A DNA stretch of 64,000 bases from Streptomyces sp. NBC_00258 (GTDB taxonomy: Bacteria; Actinomycetota; Actinomycetes; Streptomycetales; Streptomycetaceae): assembly GCF_036182465.1 (NCBI RefSeq), contig NZ_CP108081.1:5456001-5520000 (forward strand), given 5' to 3'. The notes under the pieces were generated by a model. It was given only the letters and a program-made list of their open reading frames with translations, did not search any database and was not told the origin of the DNA. Below, in pieces: positions 40,934 through 49,533 of this stretch (within the stretch, counting starts at the first letter, position 1; each line of letters starts with the position of its first letter). Position numbers and translations under genes: made by a program.

Positions 40934-41436
40934 GCGGACTGCTCGCGGACATCCACCAGAGTGCCGCCCGCGTGGGCGATCAGGGTCTTCGGGTCCATGG
41001 GGAACACGGTGTGCGGGGTGCCCGCGGCGGCCCACACCGTGTCGTGGTCCAGCAGCGAGCGGTCCGCCAGGACACGGGTCCGGGTGCGGTGCCCGAAGGG
41101 CGGTACGCCCCCGATCGCGTACCCGGTCGTCTCCCGGACCAGCTCGGCCTTGGCCCGGGTGACCTTCTCGGCCCCCAGCGCCAGGCGTACGAGCTCGATG
41201 TCCACCCGGGACGATCCGTCCATCAGCACCAGGACAGGCACGCCGTCCGCCGCGAAGATCAGCGACTTGCAGATCTCGCTCAGCTCGCACCCGATCGCCT
41301 CGGCGGCCTCGACGGCCGTACGGGCGGCGTCCGGGAAGCGGCGGATCCGCGGGTGCAGATCGTCGAGACCCAGCTCGCTCAGGGCTTCGGCGAAACGGGG
41401 GTGTGCTCCGGACTCTTCAGCTGCGCTCGTCGTCAT
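40930..41436 (-). CDS. YbaK/ProX-type aminoacyl-tRNA deacylase
   Basis: 168 residues. YbaK domain with the conserved CELSEICKSLIFAADG (Lys for tRNA binding) near residue 54, DGSSRVDIELVRLALGAEKVTRA and GYAIGGVPPFGH, the GxxPFG active-site loop. Family members hydrolyse mischarged aminoacyl-tRNAs such as Cys-tRNA(Pro). The start is the ATG at 41436; upstream ribosome site is weak. Translationally coupled to an EamA exporter, which suggests a linked amino-acid homeostasis role (inference). The 166 bases upstream of it hold no convincing gene. Confidence 0.9.
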   Translation of the reverse strand: MTTSAAEESGAHPRFAEALSELGLDDLHPRIRRFPDAARTAVEAAEAIGCELSEICKSLIFAADGVPVLVLMDGSSRVDIELVRLALGAEKVTRAKAELVRETTGYAIGGVPPFGHRTRTRVLADRSLLDHDTVWAAAGTPHTVFPMDPKTLIAHAGGTLVDVREQSA

Positions 41437-41602
41437 GCACGGCACGCTAGCGGTGGGTGTACGGGACATGCGAACGAGTTCCACGGCAGCGCACTCCCCC
41501 GCCCCGGCGCGCTGGGCGACCGGCTCGGCGGACAGGCCGGCCCGGACGGCGAGGTCACCATCACGGACCTCGGCCTCCGCCGGGCCGAGTCCCGCCCCGG
41601 GC

Positions 41603-42157
41603 TCAGTCGCTGAACGTCACGTCCTTCGTCTCCGCCACCCCGGCCTTGCGCGCCGGTGCCGACTGCTCCTGCCAGTACAGGTTCGTGTGCGCGATGACCT
41701 GCTCCGGCGGCGGGGCACCCCACTGGCTCAGGTCCTCCGTCGTGTGGGCGTCGCCGACGAGTGTCACGTCGTAGCCCCGCACGAACGCTCCGTGGATCGT
41801 GGACCGTATGCACGCGTCGGTCTGGGCGCCGGTGACCACCAGATGTCCGACGCCTGCTCCGGCCAGGACCTCCTCCAGGTCGGTGTCCTCGAAGGAGTCG
41901 CCGTACGACTTGTGCACCAGCGGTTCCGAATCCCGGCGGGCCAGCTCGGGAACGTACTCCCAGGCCTCGCTGCCCTTCTCCAGGCCCTCGTCGGAGTGCT
42001 GGACCCAGACGACCGGGGCGCCTTGGGTGCGGGCCGTTTCGACGAGGGCGGCGATGTTCGCGACCACCGTGTCGCGCTGGTGGGCCCCGGCCACGACGCC
42101 CTTCTGGACGTCGATCACCATCAGGGCCGTGCGAGGTCGTTCGGAGAGAGTCGTCAT
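41603..42157 (-). CDS. Isochorismatase-like cysteine hydrolase
   Basis: 184 residues. The cysteine hydrolase triad is visible: Asp in LMVIDVQKG (about residue 16), a Lys (probably PLVHKSYGDSF, about 86) and Cys in TGAQTDACIRSTI (about 114). The family includes nicotinamidases and isochorismatases; the exact substrate is uncertain, though QTDACIR is common in nicotinamidase-like members. ATG at 42157 after GAAGGG. Monocistronic. Confidence 0.88.
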   Translation of the reverse strand: MTTLSERPRTALMVIDVQKGVVAGAHQRDTVVANIAALVETARTQGAPVVWVQHSDEGLEKGSEAWEYVPELARRDSEPLVHKSYGDSFEDTDLEEVLAGAGVGHLVVTGAQTDACIRSTIHGAFVRGYDVTLVGDAHTTEDLSQWGAPPPEQVIAHTNLYWQEQSAPARKAGVAETKDVTFSD

Positions 42158-42243
42158 GCCCTTCACGCTAGACCGCGCCACTGACAATCGCCCCGGCCCG
42201 GCGTGCCGCACACACCCGTGGCACACCCGCGCGGCACGAATGA

Positions 42244-42285
42244 AGCCGGTGAGGGCCGCCCGTCCCCACGGAGCCCTCACCGGCT
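42244..42285 (-). terminator. Terminator of the MMPL gene
   Basis: AGCCGGTGAGGG (42244-42255) pairs perfectly with CCCTCACCGGCT (42274-42285), 96 bases past the MMPL stop. The 223-base gap holds nothing else recognisable. Confidence 0.65.
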
Positions 42286-42380
42286 GGTCCTTCACAGGAG
42301 CCGGCACGTCACATGCGTGTCAGCCGTACATCGGTCACGTACCGGCTCCCGCGCATGAGGCGCGTACCGCCTCCCGGTCC

Positions 42381-44627
42381 TCAGGCGCGCACCAGCTCCC
42401 GGTCCTCGTCGGAGCCGGAGCCCGAGTCCTTCGTCCGGTCGTCGTGGGCCCGCAGGCCCTCGCCCTCGACGTCGACGTTCGGCAGGGCGCGGTCCAGCCA
42501 CTTCGGCAGCCACCAGGCCTTCTTGCCGAGCAGCGCGAGGACCGCCGGGACGATCGCCATACGGACGACGAAGGCGTCGAAGAAGACGGCGATCGCGAGA
42601 CCGAAGCCGATCATCTTGATCATGGACTCGCTGGAGCTGATGAAGCCGCCGAAGACGGCCATCATGATGATCGCGGCGGCGACCACGACCCGGGCGCTGT
42701 GCCGGAAACCGGTCACCACGGCCTGGCTCGCCGACTCTCCGTGGACGAACGCCTCCCGCATGCGGGTCACGAGGAACACCTCGTAGTCCATCGCGAGACC
42801 GAACACCACACCCACCATGAAGATCGGCATCATCGACATGATCGGACCGGTCTCCTCGACACCGATCAGGCCGGAGAACCAGCCCCACTGGAAGACCGCG
42901 ACCACTGCGCCGAGCGCGGCGAGCACGCTGAGCAGGAAGCCGAGGGCCGCCTTCAGCGGGACCAGGATGGAGCGGAAGACCACGATCAGGAGCAGGAAGG
43001 CGAGACCGACCACCAGTGCCAGGTACGGGACCAGCGCGTCGTTGAGCTTCTGCGAGAAGTCGATGTTCATCGCGGTGGTGCCGGTGACCAGTACCTCCGC
43101 GTCCGTGTCGGCCTTGAAGTCGGAACCCTTGTCACGGATGGCGTGCACCAGGTCCTCGGTCTGGGTCGAGGACGGCTTGGAGTTCGGGATCACGGTGATC
43201 GTCGCGGTGTCGCCGGCCTTGTTGGGCGCCGGCGGCGTGACCGTCACGACGTCCTTGAGGCCCTTGATCCCGTCGGCCACGTCACCGAAGGCGGCCGTCG
43301 GGTCGTCGCTGTCCCTGGCGTCGACCACGATCATCAGCGGGCCGTTGAAGCCGGGGCCGAAGCCCTCCGACAGCGTGTCGTACGCCCGGCGCTGGGTCGT
43401 GGACGTCGGCTGCGAGCCGTCGTCGGGCAGGCCCAGCTCCAGCTGGGTGGCGGGAAGGGCGATCGCGCCCAGACCGACCACGCCGAGCACCAGCACGGCG
43501 ACCGGGCGGCGGATGACGAAGCTCGCCCAGCGGGTGCCCATGTTGGGCTTGGCCTGCTTCTCGGACTTGGTCTGCTTCTCGGGCGTGGCGGCGTCGGACG
43601 CCTTGCGCTTCTCGCCGGCCGGCCGGATCTTCCTGCCCGCGTATCCGAGCATCGCCGGGATCATGGTCAGCGCGATGAGGACGGCGATCACGACCGTGCC
43701 CGCCGCCGCGAGACCCATCTTGGTCAGCATCGGGACGTTGACGACCGCGAGACCCGCCAGGGCGATCACGACCGTGAGCCCCGCGAAGACGACAGCCGAG
43801 CCGGCGGTGCCGGTGGCGCGGCCCGCCGCCTCCTCGCGGTCGCGGCCCTCGGCCAGTTCGTTCCGGTAGCGGGAGACGATGAACAGCGCGTAGTCGATAC
43901 CGACCGCGAGGCCGATCATCAGGGCGAGCGTGGAGGTGGTGTCGCCGAGGTCGAGCGCCTTGGCGAGAGCGGTGATCGTGGAGACTCCGATGCCCACGCC
44001 GATGATCGCCGTCAGCAGCGGCAGTCCGGCCGCGACCAGCGAGCCCAGGGTGATGACGAGGACGACCGCGGCGATGGCGATGCCGACGATCTCGCCGACC
44101 GCCCCCGGTTCGGCGCCGGCCTCCAGCGCGTCACCTCCGACGTCGACGGTCAGCCCGGCGGCCCGGGCGTCGTCACCGGCAGCCTCCAGGGACTCCCTGG
44201 TCGAGTCCGCGAGCTCCATGCCGGGGACCTCGTACTTCACCGACGTGTAGGCGACCGTGCCGTCCTTGCTCACGGCGTTCGTCGTGAAGGGGTCGGTGAC
44301 GGAGACGACTTCGGTGCCGCCGCCCAGTTCCTTGACGGTCTTCGCGACGGTCGCCTTGTTGTCGGCGTCCGTCATCTTCTGGCCTTCGGGCGCCTTGAAG
44401 ACGATGCGCCCGGTGCCACCGTCGGCGCTGGCGCCGGGGAACCGCTGCTCCAGCAGGTCGAAGGCCTTCTGCGCCTCGGTGCCGGGAATCGAGAAGGAGG
44501 TGGTTCCGGCGGCGGGTGCGCTCGCCGCTCCGACGCCCGCGAGCGTCAGCAGCGCCACCCATATCAGTGCGACGAAATGCCGTCGCCGGAAGGCGAGTCG
44601 GCCGAGGTTGTAGAGGAACGTGGCCAC
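42381..44627 (-). CDS. MMPL family RND transporter
   Basis: 748 residues, two MMPL halves of six helices each. First helix RRRHFVALIWVALLTLAGVGAAS (about 15-37), then a large extracellular loop, the MIGLAVGIDYALFIVSRYRNELAEG signature (about residue 235) that carries the proton-relay Asp-Tyr pair, and the second copy VFGLAMDYEVFLVTRMREAFVHG (about 620). MMPL proteins export lipids or drugs in actinobacteria. It starts with GTG at 44627 after GGGAG. Downstream of and on the same strand as a TetR gene, with two matching operators beyond that gene. Confidence 0.93.
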   Translation of the reverse strand: MATFLYNLGRLAFRRRHFVALIWVALLTLAGVGAASAPAAGTTSFSIPGTEAQKAFDLLEQRFPGASADGGTGRIVFKAPEGQKMTDADNKATVAKTVKELGGGTEVVSVTDPFTTNAVSKDGTVAYTSVKYEVPGMELADSTRESLEAAGDDARAAGLTVDVGGDALEAGAEPGAVGEIVGIAIAAVVLVITLGSLVAAGLPLLTAIIGVGIGVSTITALAKALDLGDTTSTLALMIGLAVGIDYALFIVSRYRNELAEGRDREEAAGRATGTAGSAVVFAGLTVVIALAGLAVVNVPMLTKMGLAAAGTVVIAVLIALTMIPAMLGYAGRKIRPAGEKRKASDAATPEKQTKSEKQAKPNMGTRWASFVIRRPVAVLVLGVVGLGAIALPATQLELGLPDDGSQPTSTTQRRAYDTLSEGFGPGFNGPLMIVVDARDSDDPTAAFGDVADGIKGLKDVVTVTPPAPNKAGDTATITVIPNSKPSSTQTEDLVHAIRDKGSDFKADTDAEVLVTGTTAMNIDFSQKLNDALVPYLALVVGLAFLLLIVVFRSILVPLKAALGFLLSVLAALGAVVAVFQWGWFSGLIGVEETGPIMSMMPIFMVGVVFGLAMDYEVFLVTRMREAFVHGESASQAVVTGFRHSARVVVAAAIIMMAVFGGFISSSESMIKMIGFGLAIAVFFDAFVVRMAIVPAVLALLGKKAWWLPKWLDRALPNVDVEGEGLRAHDDRTKDSGSGSDEDRELVRA

Positions 44628-44796
44628 GAGGGCGTACTCCCGGTCAGGTCGGTGATGGCAGGGCGTGAGTCATCGGCCCGACGACGTGAGCGGTCGCGTC
44701 AGGTGCAACTGGGGTCGTGCGTAAGGGGGATGAGCCTCGGGGCGTGAGGTTCGGGGAGGGTCCAGGGCCGTAGAACCCAAGGGACCCGGGATCGGA

Positions 44797-45387
44797 TCAG
44801 GCGCTGAGGGCGGGGATCACCACAGCGTTGATGTACGAGGCGATGAAGGCCTGGGTCGGTGGCTGTTCGTCGATCAACGTCCGCGCCACGAAGGCACCGA
44901 TGATCATGTGCAGCACGTAGTCGATCGCGGGGTTGTCCGCACGGACCTCGCCGCGGTCGACGGCACGCTGCACCACCCGACGCATCTCCCCGAGTTCCGG
45001 CTCGATCAGCCATTCGCGGAGGGCGGCCAGCAGTTCGGGGTTCGTGTGGGCCGCCGTGCCGAGGACTCGCATCAGCGCGGAGTCCTGTTCCATCTGGCAG
45101 TCGTTCTGGCGTTGCGTGAGCGCATGGAAGTCGCCCCGCAGGGTTCCGGTGTCGATCGACGCGAGATCGACCGGCTTGTGATGCCGGATCGCCCTCGCGA
45201 CCAGTTCGGCCTTTCCGCCCCACTGGCGGTAGAGGGTGGCCTTGCTGGACCGGGTGCGGGTGGCGACCGCGTCCATGGTCAGGGAGTCGTAACCGACCTC
45301 CTGGAGCAGGTCGAGCACGGCCTCGTACAACTCGGCCTCGCGCTCGGGCGTGATCCGGCTGCGACGCGTCGTTGCTGTCTCAGCCAT
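44797..45387 (-). CDS. TetR family regulator of the MMPL exporter
   Basis: 196 residues. HTH: REAELYEAVLDLLQEVGYDSLTMDAVATRTRSSKATLYRQWGGKAELVARAI (about 19-70). C-terminal ligand domain belongs to the TetR_C_11/16-type with a helical bundle. Start ATG at 45387 after GTGGTGAGCAGG. Two matching 15-bp palindromes lie just upstream (45411 and 45458), which are the likely binding sites; the operon with the MMPL gene is presumably derepressed by an exported substrate. Confidence 0.92.
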   Translation of the reverse strand: MAETATTRRSRITPEREAELYEAVLDLLQEVGYDSLTMDAVATRTRSSKATLYRQWGGKAELVARAIRHHKPVDLASIDTGTLRGDFHALTQRQNDCQMEQDSALMRVLGTAAHTNPELLAALREWLIEPELGEMRRVVQRAVDRGEVRADNPAIDYVLHMIIGAFVARTLIDEQPPTQAFIASYINAVVIPALSA

Positions 45388-45410
45388 CCTGCTCACCACT
45401 TTCCGCTCGA

Positions 45411-45472
45411 ACGAAACTGTCTCGTACGCCTATGAAGGTACCCCATCCCCAAGCGAAACGAAACCGTTTCGT
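45411..45472. promoter_or_regulatory. Paired TetR operators
   Basis: Site 1 ACGAAACTGTCTCGT (45411-45425) and site 2 ACGAAACCGTTTCGT (45458-45472). Site 2 is a perfect 15-bp palindrome around one central base; site 1 differs from it by two bases. Centres are 47 bp apart. They lie 24 and 71 bases before the TetR start and 144 bases before the divergent tricorn gene. Confidence 0.75.
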
Positions 45473-45615
45473 ACGTGTGCTGGGTCACGGCTTCTCACCG
45501 ACTTCTCACCGGTGTCCCCACTCACGTCCCACCGGCGCCCTCCCCCGGGCCGCGGCACACCCGTTCCGCCGGACCACGAGTTGCCGGGCCCCGCCCACCG
45601 GAAAAGCATGGGTGG

Positions 45616-48600
45616 GTGAGCGACGAGTACGAGAACGCGACCGGAGACGGCCCTCTGCCAGAAGAGGCCGCGGACCGCGGGGCGACCGGGGACGGCCACG
45701 GCTCCGCCGCCTACCTGCGCTTCCCGCACCTCAGCGGCGACCGCCTGTGCTTCGCGGCCGAGGACGACCTCTGGGTGGCCCCCCTGGACACCCCCGGCCG
45801 GGCCTGGCGGCTGACCGTCGACCGGACGAAGGTGAGCCATCCGCGCTTCTCGCCCGACGGCCGCCACATCGCGTACACGACCTGGCGCAACCTCGTGCCG
45901 GAGATCCATCTGGCGCCGGTGGACGGCGGCCCGGCCCGGCGGCTCACCTACTGGGGGAACGCCGACACCCAGGTCTGCGGCTGGTCCCCCGACGGCGACA
46001 TCCTCGCCGTCGCCTCGCACGGCGAGCCCTTCTCGTACTTCACCTGGGCCTACAGCGTGCCCGTCGACGGCTGCCCCGGCGGCAAGCTCCCGTGGGGCCC
46101 GGTCTCCCACATCGCGGTCGAGGACTTCGCGGGCGAGCGCCTGACACTGCTGCTCACCGGCACGCCCCCGCACGAGCCCGCCGCCTGGAAGCGCTACCGC
46201 GGCGGTGCCACCGGCCGGCTCTGGCTGCACGGGCGGCGCATCCTCGCCGATCTCGACGGGCACCTGGACTCGCCGATGTTCGTCGGCGGCCGCATCGCCT
46301 TCCTCTCCGACCACGAGGGCATCGGTAACCTCTACTCCTGTCTGCACGACGGCTCCGACCTGCGCCGCCACACCGACCACGACACCTTCTACGCCCGGCA
46401 CGCGTCCAGCGACGGCACCCGGGTCGTCTACCAGTGCGCGGGCGACCTGTGGATCGTCGACGACCTGTCCCCCGAATCGCTGCCCCGCCGCCTCGACGTA
46501 CGCCTCGGCGGGCCGCGCGCCGGACGCCGTACGTACCAGGTGCCGGCCGCGCAGCACGTCGACGGGATCTCCGTGGACGAGACGGGCCGGGCCGGCGCGG
46601 TCGTCGTACGCGGCAGCCTGTACTGGCTCACGCACCGCGACGGCCCGGCGCGCACGATCGCGGACACCCCGGGCGTCCGCGTCCGGCTCCCCGAGATGCT
46701 CGGCTCGGGCGGGCAGGTCGCGTACGTGACGGACGCGGAGGGCGAGGACGCCGTCGAGATCGCCTATCTGCCGCGCGCCAGCGGCGAACGCGAGCCGCGC
46801 CGGCTGGCCTCCGGCGAACTGGGCCGCGTCCTGGAACTCGTCTCGGACCCGAAGGGCGAGCGTCTCGCCATCGCGTCGAACGACGGGCGACTGCTGCTTC
46901 TCGACGCGACGGAGGAGTCCGAGGGCAACTCCCGTACGGAGTCCGGGCAAAGCGGGGTCACGGAGCTCATCCGGTCCATCAACGGGCCGGTGCGCGACCT
47001 GGCCTTCTCCCCGAACGGGGCGTGGCTGACCTGGTCGCACCCGGGCATCGGCCGCACCCTGCGCCAGATCAAGATGGCCCGCATCGAGGGTCCGGGCGCG
47101 CGCACGATCGTCGACGTCACCAACGGCCGCTTCGAGGACGAGAACCCGGTCTTCACCCGGGACGGCCGCTTCCTCGCCTTTCTCTCCTGGCGCGGGTTCG
47201 ACCCGGTGTACGACGTCCACACCGGCGACCTCTCCTTCCCGCTGGGCTGCCGCCCGTACCTCGTCCCCCTGTCCTCGGCGACCCCGTCCCCGTTCGCGCT
47301 GACCCCCGAGGGCCGCCCGGCGGCGGGCGGCCTGGACCCGGTCGAGGACGATGCCGGCGACGGAACGGTGACCGTGGAGATCGAGGGCCTGGAGAGCCGG
47401 GTGACGCCGTTCCCGGTCACGGCCTCCAAGTACTCGGCGCTGTACCCGGTCGCGGGCGGCGGCCTGGTCTGGCTGCGCTGGCCGATCTCGGGAGCACTGG
47501 GCGAGACGTTCGCGAATCCGGACGACACGAGCGGCCGTCCGACCCTGGAGTACTTCAACATCACCAAGGCGAAGAAGTCCGAACTGGTCGAGCATCTCGA
47601 CTGGTTCGCGCTGAGCGGCGACGGCAGCAGGCTGGTCGTGGTCGACGAGGGCGACCTGCGCGCGGTCCCCTCGACGGAGCCCGGCGACGGCGACTCGACC
47701 GTCTGGATCGACCTCCGCCGCATCCTGCACGAGGTGGACCCGGCCGCGGAGTGGCGCCAGGCGTACGCCGAGGCGGGCCGTCTCATCCGCGCCTACTTCT
47801 GGGCCCCCGACATGTGCGGCATCGACTGGGACGGGATCCTGGAGCAGTACCGTCCGCTCGTCGAACGGGTCGCCTCCCCCGACGAGTTCGCCGACCTGCT
47901 CCGCGAGGTCCTGGGCGAACTGGGCACCTCGCACGCGTACGTCACCGCCGCCCGCCGCAACGAGGGCCCGCCGCACTACCAGCGGGCGCAGGGCCTCCTC
48001 GGCGCCAACTTCGTGCGCCGCGACGAAGGCTGGCTCGTCCGGCGCATCCTTCCCGGTGACTCCTCCGACTCCAAGGCCCGTTCCCCGCTGGCCGGTACGG
48101 GCATCCGCGAGGGCGCGGTCCTCACCCATGTGGACGGCCGCCCGGTGAACTCCGTCGCGGGCCCCTTCCCCCTCCTCGCGGGCGCGGGCGGCACGACGGT
48201 CGAGCTGACGTTCACCCCGGCGGAGGGCGAGGGCCGCTCACGCCGGGTCGCGGTGGTCCCCCTGGTCGACGAACGCCCCCTGCGCTACCAGGACTGGGTC
48301 GCCAAACGCCGCGAGGTCGTACGGGAGTTGAGCGGCGGGCGCTGCGGCTATCTGCACATCCCGGACATGGGCGGCTCGGGCTGGGCCCAGTTCAACCGCG
48401 ACCTGCGCATGGAGGTGTCGCGGCCCGCCCTCATCGTCGACGTACGCGGCAACGCCGGTGGCCACATCAGCGAGCTGGTCGTGGAGAAACTCACCCGCAC
48501 GATCCTGGGCTGGGACCTGACCCGGGGCGCCCAGCCGGTGTCGTACGCGTCCAACGCCCCGCGGGGGCCGGTGGTGGCCCTGGCCGACGAAATGACCTCG

Positions 48601-48972
48601 TCCGACGGCGACATGATCACGGCGGCGTTCAAACTCCTGAAACTGGGCCCGGTGGTGGGCCAGCGCACCTGGGGCGGCGTCGTCGGCATGACCGGCCGCC
48701 ACCGCCTGGGCGACGGCACCGTCATCACGGTCCCCATGAACGCCGCCTGGTTCGACGCGTACGGCTGGTCCGTCGAGAACCAGGGCGTCACCCCCGACCT
48801 CGAAATCCTCCGCACCCCCCTGGACTGGGCAGAAGGCCGCCACGCCCAACTGGACGACGCGGTCCAACTGGCCCTGGACCTCCTGTCCCTACACCCCGCG
48901 GCAACTCCACCAACCTACGAAAACACCCCCACGAGAACCCGCCCGAAGCTACCGCCGAGGACACTTTCGTAG
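45616..48972 (+). CDS. Tricorn protease homologue
   Basis: 1118 residues, cytosolic giant-protease type. N-terminal beta-propellers from residue about 33 (YLRFPHLSGDRLCFAAEDDLWVAPL) to about 650, with repeated SPDGRHIAY/SPDGDILAV blades; then the C1 helical bundle (HEVDPAAEWRQAYAEAGRLI), a PDZ domain, and the C2 serine-protease domain with GTSHAYV (active-site His region, about 775), RCGYLHIPDMGGSGW, DVRGNAGGHISELV and the nucleophile Ser in DEMTSSDGDM (about 995). It trims oligopeptides released by the proteasome. GTG at 45616 is the likely start; upstream ribosome signal is weak. Divergent from the TetR-MMPL operon. Confidence 0.93.
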   Translation: MSDEYENATGDGPLPEEAADRGATGDGHGSAAYLRFPHLSGDRLCFAAEDDLWVAPLDTPGRAWRLTVDRTKVSHPRFSPDGRHIAYTTWRNLVPEIHLAPVDGGPARRLTYWGNADTQVCGWSPDGDILAVASHGEPFSYFTWAYSVPVDGCPGGKLPWGPVSHIAVEDFAGERLTLLLTGTPPHEPAAWKRYRGGATGRLWLHGRRILADLDGHLDSPMFVGGRIAFLSDHEGIGNLYSCLHDGSDLRRHTDHDTFYARHASSDGTRVVYQCAGDLWIVDDLSPESLPRRLDVRLGGPRAGRRTYQVPAAQHVDGISVDETGRAGAVVVRGSLYWLTHRDGPARTIADTPGVRVRLPEMLGSGGQVAYVTDAEGEDAVEIAYLPRASGEREPRRLASGELGRVLELVSDPKGERLAIASNDGRLLLLDATEESEGNSRTESGQSGVTELIRSINGPVRDLAFSPNGAWLTWSHPGIGRTLRQIKMARIEGPGARTIVDVTNGRFEDENPVFTRDGRFLAFLSWRGFDPVYDVHTGDLSFPLGCRPYLVPLSSATPSPFALTPEGRPAAGGLDPVEDDAGDGTVTVEIEGLESRVTPFPVTASKYSALYPVAGGGLVWLRWPISGALGETFANPDDTSGRPTLEYFNITKAKKSELVEHLDWFALSGDGSRLVVVDEGDLRAVPSTEPGDGDSTVWIDLRRILHEVDPAAEWRQAYAEAGRLIRAYFWAPDMCGIDWDGILEQYRPLVERVASPDEFADLLREVLGELGTSHAYVTAARRNEGPPHYQRAQGLLGANFVRRDEGWLVRRILPGDSSDSKARSPLAGTGIREGAVLTHVDGRPVNSVAGPFPLLAGAGGTTVELTFTPAEGEGRSRRVAVVPLVDERPLRYQDWVAKRREVVRELSGGRCGYLHIPDMGGSGWAQFNRDLRMEVSRPALIVDVRGNAGGHISELVVEKLTRTILGWDLTRGAQPVSYASNAPRGPVVALADEMTSSDGDMITAAFKLLKLGPVVGQRTWGGVVGMTGRHRLGDGTVITVPMNAAWFDAYGWSVENQGVTPDLEILRTPLDWAEGRHAQLDDAVQLALDLLSLHPAATPPTYENTPTRTRPKLPPRTLS

Positions 48973-49070
48973 GGGACTCGCCAGTGGGGGTTCCTTCTTG
49001 ACCGGGGCTCAGCCAAGTCTTTTAGGCGCGCGGGGGGTTCCTTCTTCAGCGGGGCCCACCCAAGTCTTTA

Positions 49071-49089
49071 GGGGCGCGGGGAACTGCGC
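49071..49089 (+). repeat. Single arm of the dispersed 19-mer repeat
   Basis: GGGGCGCGGGGAACTGCGC, followed by the usual GACCAGCC. Its partner arm is missing or decayed; TTTAGGCGCGCGGGG at 49021-49035 may be a relic. Confidence 0.6.
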
Positions 49090-49140
49090 GACCAGCCCCA
49101 ACGCACCCGCACCCAACAACGAACGCCCGCCAAACACAAA

Positions 49141-49178
49141 AGCGTGGGGCGCCCTCCCGAAGAAGGGCACCCCACGCT
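49141..49178. terminator. Strong bidirectional terminator
   Basis: 15-base arms AGCGTGGGGCGCCCT (49141-49155) and AGGGCACCCCACGCT (49164-49178) with one mismatch, loop 8 bases. Between the convergent tricorn and small-protein genes. Confidence 0.75.
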
Positions 49179-49190
49179 CAGGACACTCGA

Positions 49191-49448
49191 TCAGATGTCG
49201 TAGTCCTGGTCGAAGCGCTCCTGCGCGTCGCGCGACGCGCGCTGAGCCTCGTCAGGCGTCTGACGCCCCGGCTCCTGCCGCCCCGGCTCCTGCCGCTCAC
49301 GCTCACGCGACGCCCGCTCACGCGGTTCACGCGGCTCACGCGGCTGCTGCCCGCGCTCACTCGCCTCGTCCCGGCCCTGGCCGGCACGCTGACGCGCCTG
49401 CTCCTTGAGCTCCTCGGCCTTGTCCTGGAACTGGTCCTTCATGCCCAT
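49191..49448 (-). CDS. Small, highly charged protein of unknown function
   Basis: 85 residues, almost entirely hydrophilic: MGMKDQFQDKAEELKEQARQRAG at the N-terminus is a likely amphipathic coiled helix, then Arg/Glu/Gln/Pro repeats (REPREPRER, RQEPGRQEPGR). No hydrophobic core, so probably disordered or a helix that binds a partner. ATG at 49448 or 49442 after GGGAG; a GTG at 49457 is too close to it. Similar small KDQFQ-type proteins are common in Streptomyces and some are stress-induced, but the role is unknown. Confidence 0.7.
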   Translation of the reverse strand: MGMKDQFQDKAEELKEQARQRAGQGRDEASERGQQPREPREPRERASRERERQEPGRQEPGRQTPDEAQRASRDAQERFDQDYDI

Positions 49449-49533
49449 GAGATTCACTCCCGTAGTGGGTGGGGGATGGGGCCTCGACCAGATTCACACG
49501 GACCGACAAAACGCGCATTTCGATCAGTAACGG

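Noticed and set aside
41437..41602. Small gene between YbaK and the cysteine hydrolase
   Set aside because: Some frames read as plausible coding text (GPDGEVTITDLGLRRAE) but there is no start or ribosome site and no family match; possibly a relic.
45430..48129. 899-codon minus-strand ORF across the tricorn gene
   Set aside because: Composition and lack of motifs show it is the antisense shadow of the tricorn protease.
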